Below the pieces are notes generated by a model. That model saw only the letters and a program-made list of their open reading frames with translations, was not told the origin of the DNA and made no database searches. A stretch of DNA of 64,000 nt from Ochotona curzoniae (taxonomy: Eukaryota; Chordata; Mammalia; Lagomorpha; Ochotonidae). Numbering within the stretch: position 1 is the first letter of the stretch; each line of letters starts with the position of its first letter. The position numbers and the translations under genes are program-made. Location of the stretch: NCBI RefSeq assembly GCF_017591425.1, contig NW_024466599.1:26884001-26948000 (forward strand). Direction: 5' to 3'. This document shows positions 57,216 through 64,000 of the stretch, one piece after another.

Positions 57216-57409
57216 ACAAATAACAGATGACCTAGTCCTGTGCTTCTGTTGGGCATGCCAAGTCAAGGACCTAGAAGGGCTACAGTGAATGGGATATACT
57301 GAGAGCCTTGCATAGCCATGTAGATTTGAGTTCTATTAATCAAAGCCCTGTAAAGTTTTAAAGTCCATTTGAGGATATGCAGGTTTTTCAACAAACTCAT
57401 AAATGTAAT

Positions 57410-57848
57410 ATAAGTAATAAATGTAAGATAAATTTACTTTGATGTGAAAATAATGTTGTATAATGATGTACTATAAGTAATAAATGGGGCCCAGCATGGT
57501 AGCCTAATGGCTCAAGTCCTCATCTTGAATGCACCAGGATCCTATATGGGCACCAGTTCTAATCCCAGCTGCTCCACTTCCCTCCAGCTCCCTGCTTGTG
57601 GCCTAGGAAAACAGTTGAGGGTGGCTCAAGGCCTTGGGACCCTGCACCCATGTGGGAGACCCGGAAGAGGCTCCTGGCTTCTGGATTCAGATCAGCTCAG
57701 CTTCAGCCATTGTTTGGGGAGTGAATCAGTGAACTGAAGATTGTCCTCTCTGTATCTCCTCCTCTCTGTATATCTGACTTCACAATAAAAATAAATAAAT
57801 CTTTTTAAAAAGTAATAAATGTAAGATAAATTTATTTTGATATGGAAA
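57410..57848. repeat. 63-bp tandem duplication split by a SINE
   Basis: ATAAGTAATAAATGTAAGAT starts at 57410. The same start recurs at 57473, where it is interrupted at 57485 and resumes after the SINE at 57821 (GTAAGATAAATTTATTTTGA). The two units differ at only a few positions. The duplication therefore predates the SINE. Confidence 0.85.
57486..57809 (+). mobile_element. C-repeat (CSINE), young, full length with target duplication
   Basis: Starts GGGGCCCAGCATGGTAGCCT and ends AATAAAAATAAATAAATCTT. Flanked by the identical 11-bp duplication AAGTAATAAAT at 57475-57485 and 57810-57820. The phrase GGATCCTATATGGGCACCAG and GTGGGAGACCCGGAAGAGGC are close to those in other young copies, so it is one of the youngest insertions here. 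The head form is the one I associate with pikas rather than rabbits. Confidence 0.97.
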
Positions 57849-57920
57849 AAAAATGAAATCCATGCATTCCAGGGTATTTTAAAAGATCATGAATATTGCC
57901 TATTATGAAAAAAAAATTAT

Positions 57921-58305
57921 TGCTATGGATTGACTAGAACTTGGATCCCAAACTCCAAATCTTAGGTTAACACAACCAACAGCCAGTGCAAAAGGCTGGT
58001 GGTTTGCGGTCTTGATGACGGCAGAAGTGGATCCTGCCAGATGGAAGCTCCTGGGTGACTAAGCACCTTCCCTTAGAGAATAGTTTCACAGGAGGATTGG
58101 CTGGCTATCTTTTCTTTTGCATCCTAGCATGCCATATGACATTCCCGGCACACCCTCCCTCTTTGCCAGCCTGTGCCACATGTGAGACTAATGGAGTTAC
58201 CTGATTCTGAATTATGACCCTCCAAACTATGAGCCAAACTAAAGCTGATCCTTCCTAAGTACCTCCTCTTCATTTGGTTATGGTAACCAAGAGCTGAGCA
58301 ACACA
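57921..58305 (+). mobile_element. MaLR LTR (MLT1/MST-like), solo, perfect target duplication
   Basis: Starts TGCTATGGATTGACTAGAAC and ends AAGAGCTGAGCAACACA, with the TG...CA ends expected of an LTR. The ACTATGAGCCAAACTAAAGC and ATTTGGTTATGGTAACCAAG phrases match the LTR 3' part. ATTAT occurs immediately before (57916-57920) and after (58306-58310), a perfect 5-bp target-site duplication. No internal retroviral region remains. Confidence 0.9.
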
Positions 58306-58336
58306 ATTATGCTTTAGTGTCAAAATTTTTTTCTTT

Positions 58337-58659
58337 TTTTAAAACTTATTTTATTGGAAACTCAGATTTACAGAGAGGAGGAGAGACAGAGAGGAAGATC
58401 TTCTGTTCACTGATTCACTTTCCAAGTGGTCCCAATGCTCAGAGCTGAACCGATCTGAATCCAGAAGCCAGGAGCCTCTTCCGGGTCTCCCACATGGGTG
58501 CAAGGACCCAAAGCCTTGAGCCACCCTCAACTGTTTTCCTAGGCCACAAGCAGGGAGCTGGATGGGAAGTGGAGCAGCTGGGATTAGAACCGGTGCCCAT
58601 ATGGGATCCTGGTGCATGCAAGGCAAGGACTTGAACCGCTAGACTACCACGCTGGGCCC
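58337..58659 (-). mobile_element. C-repeat (CSINE), young, full length
   Basis: Starts AAAACTTATTTTATTGGAAA and ends with the perfect head CACGCTGGGCCC. The intermediate CCGGGTCTCCCACATGGGTG and GGGATTAGAACCGGTGCCCA are near-consensus, with CpGs retained. ATTTTTTTCTTTTTTT before and ATTTTTTCTTTTT after look like the target duplication. It is inverted relative to 57486-57809. Confidence 0.97.
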
Positions 58660-59019
58660 AGATTTTTTCTTTTTAATTCCATTATTCCACAACTTTTTGA
58701 ATGACATTACATTAATCTAGCAGCAGCAAGAAAAATAGATTCAGGGATCACACAAAGTAAGGAGCTGTGGTGAGCAGATAAAACTAGGAGCTGGGATAAT
58801 GATGGGAAGAATGGGCAGTAAGAACAAGTAAAAAGATGCATTTAGAAAGAACTGACTGGTCTTAACTGAGCAAATAAAGCAGACAAAGAAGAAAGGAAGT
58901 TAGGATGAAAAGTGACTTCAAGGTTAGTGTCCTGTGCCTGGAAATGTAGTTGGATGATTGGCAGAAGCAGCAAACCAGAGAGGAGTAGGAGCCAGGTTGT
59001 GATGAACCATCTAGAAGAT
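58660..59019. other. Unassigned non-coding stretch
   Basis: Nothing recognised. Confidence 0.45.
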
Positions 59020-59170
59020 TGCACCATAAGAATCTGAAAGCTGCCACAGACCTTAGAGAGTACCAGCCACAACTTCCTATTCCCTTTCCGTAGATCAGAG
59101 AGAGGACTGACGCTCAAAGCAGAGAGCATGAAAGACTGTTGAAGACCATACACTTGGCATTTGTAGCCAG
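59020..59170 (-). mobile_element. MIR3-like SINE fragment
   Basis: AATCTGAAAGCTGCCACAGA, CCTTAGAGAGTACCAGCCAC, and TAGATCAGAGAGAGGACTGA follow the reversed MIR3 3' half (GGACCTTAGAGATCATCTAG, then GATGAGGAAACTGAGG). Confidence 0.55.
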
Positions 59171-59219
59171 GAGCACTGTTAGTGACTGCTGCTGAATTTC
59201 CCTGTGAATGAATTTAGAA

Positions 59220-59612
59220 AGATTTTGGCTACAAGGAACAAACAGTCCATCTCAATCTGGCCTGAACGAGTAAAGGAACGTATTGATTTCCTTCACCATG
59301 AACTTCAGAGGTTTCAGGTATGGCTTGGCTCAGCAGCTCAGCTGTATCACTGAATACCTAGTTTCATTTTGTCTAGTTACTGTTTGAGACCCATGGAGGT
59401 CCCAAGACAGCCATGAACAGATGCCTCAGCCGTGTGCTCATCCGTCACATCCAACAGGCAAGAGAAAAGGTCTTTTGCTTGAAATTTCCTTTAACTGGAT
59501 TTCCCACTAACCATGACTGGGAAGACAGCTGTGCTGATTCACCTACTATGCTGGTCCTGAGCCCCACCCTGGCAGCCCCAGGAGGAATCATGCTCCACAG
59601 AACCAAATAAAT
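59220..59612 (+). mobile_element. Ancient mammalian repeat, family not assigned
   Basis: GGCTACAAGGAACAAACAGT, CAATCTGGCCTGAACGAGTA and GGAACGTATTGATTTCCTTC recall the consensus start AACTCAAACTGGCTTAAGC with TTTATTGGCTCA of a widespread old repeat. The central GCTGTGCTGATTCACCTACT fits it as well. Orientation follows that recollection. The 65-codon frame here is not a gene. Confidence 0.45.
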
Positions 59613-59752
59613 CCCCAAGCGGAAAGGAGGGCCACAGGAAAAGAAGAGAAATCAACAAAGAAATGGCTATCAAAAATTATCTAGCTAAATCCTTCCCTCT
59701 TTTTCACAGTAATTTTTTTTTAAATTTTTTTAGTTAGGTATGACTAAGCAGT

Positions 59753-60166
59753 GATTTAATCCGTTTTCTGTTGCTAGAACAAAATATCTGAGAGGTATAT
59801 TTAACTCATAGTGCTGAAGGTCCCAGAACCAGATGCTTCCAACAAGAGCCCCATGTTGTGTCAACACGGGGCAGAGAAATGGATAGGGGAAGTGAGCACG
59901 TGCCAAAAGAGTGGGAGAAACAGAGGGGAAGTGCCAATCACGCTCTATGACAACACACTGTCCCAGTGATTAAATCTACTCATGCCCTCCAGACCTCATC
60001 CCGTCCTGAGAACCTAACCCAGTCCCTGGAGACAGACATTAATTCCATCATGAGAGCAGTGCCTCATTGTTTCCCACTAGCCAACACCTGCTAGAATGCC
60101 ATTACACTGGGGACCAAGCTTCCAGCACCAGGACCTTTAGGGAACACATACAATATCCAAACCACA
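59753..60166 (-). mobile_element. MaLR LTR (MLT1/MST-like), inverted
   Basis: TGATTTAATCCGTTTTCTGT and TGCTAGAACAAAATATCTGA at the left edge, then CACATCAAT-free middle, GTGATTAAATCTACTCATGC, ATCATGAGAGCAGTGCCTCA, CACTGGGGACCAAGCTTCCA and CAATATCCAAACCACAGCA at the right follow the reversed MaLR LTR. Flanks AGCAG and AGCAA may be a decayed 5-bp target duplication. Solo LTR. Confidence 0.8.
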
Positions 60167-61407
60167 GCAAGTGAGTTGTCCAAGAGTCTCAAAAATACAC
60201 AGAATCAGAACTGCCATTCCCACAGTATTGAGAAAAGGGAGCAAGTGTTTTAAGAAATCAGAGTTAATAGGCTCAGAGTTTAGACAAATGCAACCAAGAA
60301 TTCACCTCTGAAATATATTCGAGGCAGCATAAAACCAGGCAAAGCCTGGAGCCATTTTGTGCTAAGACTTCCCCACCACTCCCTCCCGCTCTCTCCCTGC
60401 CTCCTGACTTCAGTTGTGGGCTTTGCTGATGGTTATGACCCTACAGTGTGAGACCTCCTGGCACTCCAGCATCAGCGGTGAACAGGCTATATAGCAAGCT
60501 TTGGTACATCTTGGATAATTACTTTAGCATGACTCCAAACTACCCGGTTTTGATGCATTTTTCTCTACATCATTTCATAAGGAAGATGTTAGCAACCACT
60601 GGTACGTGCTTCTGAGAAACACTTGACCACAGAATGTCTTAAATCCAGAACACATTACTCTGTGGGAAGAAAGACACCACCCAACATCCGCACCCATTTT
60701 AATTTTGAATGGACTCAATTTCTGGGTTCTAGACACTGCCTCACAATGGTATACAAACCCTTAGATCCTCATCAAAATCCAAGGGGCTAAACCCACAAAT
60801 ACTGACTCATCCCATTCCTGGGATAAGGAATCTGAGCTTCCTTCCAAAACCCTGGGTGACTGAAGCAGATGATCTCAAGGCAAGGATAATTTACCATGGA
60901 GCCATCAGAGCAGACAGCCAGTCAATCTGAATGGCTCCTAACTCTGACAGGCAAGTGACCATCCCTTACCTGTTGGACACCAGTACTGCTTCATAGACTG
61001 CAGAGACTTAAGGAGGAAATCCTCTCCAAGACTGTGTGGGTACAAAAGCATGGCTGCTGTGAGCACTGAGAAGAGGAATCAGTTTCCTCATCCCAAGTCG
61101 AAGGAGCCAACCCATGCCACACAGGAGGCATGGAGGGAAAGAGGTGAGGGAAGAGGTGCAGAAGGGAGGAGCAGGTGAACAGAGGCAGCAGCCAGGAAGC
61201 AGGTGAAAAGGTCGGGGGAGAGTGAAGGGCATGGGGACATCGTACAACAGATCCAGAACAAGGAAGACTAGTGAAAGAGAATGAGGAAAAAACAGACCTT
61301 GAAAATCCAGCCAAGTTAAGAAGGAAAAGGGATTGTGATGAAAGATAAGAAAGGTAAAGTAGGGAAAGGTAGGAGAAAGGTTGAATATGAAAAATGTATA
61401 ATGGGGG
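60167..61407. other. Unassigned stretch with purine-rich part
   Basis: 61100-61402 is strongly purine-rich on the plus strand. The 141- and 139-codon minus-strand frames there are Ser/Pro/Phe/Leu low-complexity consequences of that bias. A G10 run at 61403-61412 marks the junction with the next element. Confidence 0.5.
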
Positions 61408-61625
61408 GGGGGACACTTTTTCTGCAAAGGGTCAGACAGTAAAGACTATAGGGCTCATAAGTGATACAGTCTTCAGTCAAAAACTCCTCTTGTGCTGCAA
61501 TGTGAAAATAACCATGAACAGTAAGTAAACAAAGGGTGTGGTTGGGTCTCAATAACACTTTACAAAAACAGACAGTGCGCCACACTCAGTCCTTGGGTCA
61601 TAATCTGCTGGCTGTTGGTATAATG
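61408..61625 (+). mobile_element. hAT-Charlie MITE remnant (MER1-like)
   Basis: TTCTGCAAAGGGTCAGACAG, TAAAGACTATAGGGCTCATA, AATAACCATGAACAGTAAGT, AAACAAAGGGTGTGGTTGGG, TCTCAATAACACTTTACAAA and the end AATCTGCTGGCTGTTGG reproduce, in order, the right part of a non-autonomous hAT element whose end reads TTGCCGACCCCTG. No transposase. Confidence 0.75.
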
Positions 61626-61976
61626 TAAAGCGCCAGTTCACAAAGGTTTTTCTTATCTGCTGACATCCCCCGAGGACCTGCCGTTTAACTTGGCCCACAA
61701 TACCAGAAAATATGAGAACCACAGAGAAAAGGCACTTAATCGGCAAAAATTGTAGAAAATATGAAGGAATTTGCAATGCAATTTACAACTGTTGGTCAAC
61801 AACAATGACAATTTCCTTTGATTCAGTCTGCCTGCTGCTACATTAAACGTGAGCTCTAGAGGAGAAACCACAGATGGAGCGAAGGTGGGAATATTCCATC
61901 CTGGAAAAAAACAAAGTCAATGAAAAGACAAATGTTATCAGGATAGTTTAGGCCAGCATGGGGAAAGACGGATGCT
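61626..61976. other. Unassigned non-coding stretch
   Basis: Nothing recognised. Confidence 0.45.
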
Positions 61977-62670
61977 AAGAGTCTCAGCTATCTGGGCTGC
62001 CATAACAGAATACCACAGGCTGGATGGATTAAACAGAAACTTATTTTCTCACAGCTCTGTTCTCAGTCCATTTGGACTGCTACAACAAAAGGCCTTAGAC
62101 TGGATCATTTGTAAGAAACAGAGTTCTATCAGTCACACTTACAGAGGCTGGGAAATGCAGGACAAAAGTTCCAGGAGGGTATCCGGTGTCTGGCAAGCAC
62201 CTGTTCCTCAAGTGACACCTTCTTTGTGTCCACCCATTGTAGAAGGTGCAAACTCTCTTATAAGAGCCCAACCCTACTCCTGAAGATAGAACCAGCATGA
62301 CAATCACATCCTAAAGGTCCAACGTGGCCGTATCTCCAGCTTAGTGATTAGGTTCAACACAGTGATGTGGGGAGGACAGAGCCATCTGGAGTCTGGCAGT
62401 TGAGGATCAATAGCAGTGTGGAAGGATTCTTGTGAGGTCCCCCTCCTGGATTACTGATGGCTATCTTTTCACCAAATCTTCCCATGACCTTGACCACTCT
62501 GCTCTCGTAGAGCCATTATTTCTCAATCAAACAACAGTCTGATATCTTCACTTTCTGGATTTTCTCTAACCCTCATTATTTCCCAGAAGCCTCATCTCCA
62601 AATACCAACACACTGGGGGGAAAAGGCCTCAATAAATGAATTTGGGGGGTGGATATTCAACCCATACTGC
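61977..62670 (-). mobile_element. MaLR LTR (outer), interrupted by a second LTR
   Basis: The first part CTCAGCTATCTGGGCTGCCA to CTTATTTTCTCACAGCTCTG is the reversed LTR end. The element resumes at 62385 (TCTGGAGTCTGGCAGTTGAG), continues through TGATGGCTATCTTTTCACCA, CTCCAAATACCAACACACTG and GGGGTGGATATTCAACCCAT. The gap is filled by another MaLR LTR at 62058-62384. Confidence 0.8.
62058..62384 (-). mobile_element. MaLR LTR (inner), nested in the outer one
   Basis: It opens TGTTCTCAGTCCATTTGGAC and continues GCTACAACAAAAGGCCTTAG, GGTATCCGGTGTCTGGCAAG, ACTCTCTTATAAGAGCCCAA and AGTGATTAGGTTCAACACAG, ending at GACAGAGCCA. These are the phrases of the reversed MaLR LTR a second time, so this copy inserted later in the same orientation. 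The 103-codon plus frame starting at 61972 is a shadow. Confidence 0.75.
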
Positions 62671-64000
62671 TTATGAAGGGACTTTTCATTATTGTTAATC
62701 AAAACATTGCTATTTTTTTTTCAAGAAAGGAAGAAATAGCCTGTATGATATTCCCTTGAGCTCTCTCTCTCTCTCTACTGGGTGTTATAACTGTGCATGG
62801 CAGAGAGACATCCCAGGATTTGGGGTATACTTATGCCCAACTCCACCAATATCAGAAAACTTTGTTCTGAGCTTCTACTCTCTACTTTGATGCTGGAAAG
62901 AGCCTCTGCAGCTCTGAGATGAGCAAATTTGGTTTGGGGAAAGGTTTCTAACTGCAGAAGGCAGAACCACTCTTCCATGGTCCAAAAAACATAATGCAGG
63001 ACATGTGAAGCTGATTTTGTGGTTGGTTTGCTTTCATTGATTTTCATTTGGCACCTGGCACCATGGCTATCTTTCCAAGCTTGACTTCAACCATGCTTCA
63101 GGCACCTGTGACTTGTGACATCTTTCTCCAGTCATTTACCAGGCAAGTACAGCTGCCTTGTAAATTTCCAGAGTGAAGCCAAGGCCCCAAGGGACACACT
63201 TTGGAGGCCACAGGAGGAGTGGCACAGTCTCACAATTCCCTGTGAGCAAAGCTTGAATGATGCCAAATGTTCCGGAGCAGGGAAATCTAAATGGGTCTAG
63301 CACAAGAGCTTTGCCCTTCAAGGCATGCCGTTCTGGCAGGAAGGGAATTGTAGCATTTTTCTCTCCGACTGAATCAAATACAAAGGTCGCTTAGTAGGCA
63401 ATTTGCCATTGCAGGAAAAGCATTCCATTTGTGTGTAGGAGTACATGTGTGTGCATGCTTTCCCACACTCACCAGCAACTGTTGATAACAGCACCCCAAG
63501 CCACCAGACATCTCGTTTCCCCACCTTGAAATGACCTCTCTGCCCTAGAGCAGCCAAAGTATTCCAATGATGGATCATCCCGTCCTGACTGGCCTGGCTC
63601 CCTCGGGCTCTGAAATCTGCATTTCCTTCCTCCCCACCCTTCCCCTCCTCCCAGGCTCTCAGCTCCTGTCACGCAAAGTTACTCAACACCCAGGGGAGGC
63701 TCACAGAAGCCAGGGCACCATATTCCAAGGGCTCTGCACTGCCACCAAGGGGCAGAGAAAGGAAATGACTTCCAGCGTTGGGTACCAGATCCTCTCTTTT
63801 GTGCATCATAACGCCCCCTCCTTCAACCCCTTTCCTTCCTCCCATGCTCTGCAGCCATTGTTCTCCACACACATTTCTGAGATGGAGGAGGGGGACTCCG
63901 TGACACAGATTGCCATGTCAAGATGCCTCATCTTTCGCTGCTTCTCAGAGTACAGCTAAAGTTAAAGCAACCGATGTAGTTCTTTTTGCCCCTCTATTAT
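62671..64000. other. Unassigned non-coding stretch
   Basis: No gene or repeat recognised in the last 1.3 kb apart from a short CT tract at 62760-62776. The 130-codon plus frame at 63567-63959 and overlapping minus frames have no domain. Confidence 0.45.

Noticed and set aside
57066..57266. Arg-Glu repeat peptides on the minus strand
   Set aside because: Direct translation of the (CT)n block of a C-repeat.
60991..61427. 141- and 139-codon minus-strand frames
   Set aside because: Low-complexity Ser/Pro/Phe/Leu peptides produced by a purine-rich tract.
1..64000. CRISPR array, operon, plasmid or phage features
   Set aside because: Repeat families are mammalian, no regular spaced repeats with unique spacers occur, and no prokaryotic genes or ribosome-binding patterns are present.
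1..64000. tRNA genes
   Set aside because: All tRNA-like boxes found belong to C-repeat or MIR heads; no complete cloverleaf with a standard anticodon arm was recognised.

Overview
The window is mammalian nuclear DNA, most likely from a lagomorph and probably a pika (Ochotona). The main evidence is about thirty copies of one tRNA-headed SINE whose layout matches the lagomorph C-repeat (CSINE): a GGCCCAG-type start, a middle ending in GGGAGACCCGGAAGAAGCTC-like sequence, a CT-rich stretch, and an AATAAATAAATCTT tail. Species assignment is inference, because I could not search a repeat library. CpG is scarce, the DNA is AT-rich, and no bacterial or viral gene layout is visible.

No protein-coding gene can be assigned with confidence. 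Nearly all open frames are short and many are shadows of SINEs or LTRs on either strand. The window therefore looks like intergenic DNA or a large intron. The three best coding-like signals are a possible terminal exon on the minus strand at 5848-6068 with an acceptor-like edge, a 252-codon open frame on the minus strand at 41085-41843, and a 222-codon open frame on the minus strand at 29449-30117. None could be matched to a known family.

Layout. 1-1.4 kb: three C-repeats, two of them tail to tail. 1.8-2.3 kb: L1 3' end. 2.3-10 kb: mostly unassigned sequence with two old C-repeats, two MIRs and the candidate exon. 10-20 kb: scattered C-repeats and a MIR, then a T-rich stretch resembling an old inverted LINE. 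20-28.5 kb: L2 fragments, C-repeats and two MaLR/ERVL-type LTRs. 28.5-31.1 kb: unassigned, with one long open frame. 31.1-32.15 kb: L1 3' untranslated region. 34.2-37.95 kb: dense cluster of an L1 end, five C-repeats, a 5S rRNA pseudogene and a MER5A-type DNA transposon. 38.4 kb: ERVL-type LTR. 41-44.5 kb: long open frame and an old L1 3' end. 45-54 kb: MIR, L1 and L2 remnants (the L2 keeps the reverse-transcriptase region in decayed form) and many C-repeats. 55.6-58.7 kb: L1 end, a MaLR LTR with a perfect 5-bp target duplication, and two young C-repeats in opposite orientation. 59-62.7 kb: MIR3, MaLR LTRs (one pair nested) and a hAT-Charlie MITE. 62.7-64 kb: unassigned.

The order of insertion can be read directly in several places, which is the most informative aspect of the window. 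I did not find evidence of a new biological system here; the leads worth checking are the candidate exon, the two long open frames, and a few short AT-rich blocks that could be conserved non-coding elements.
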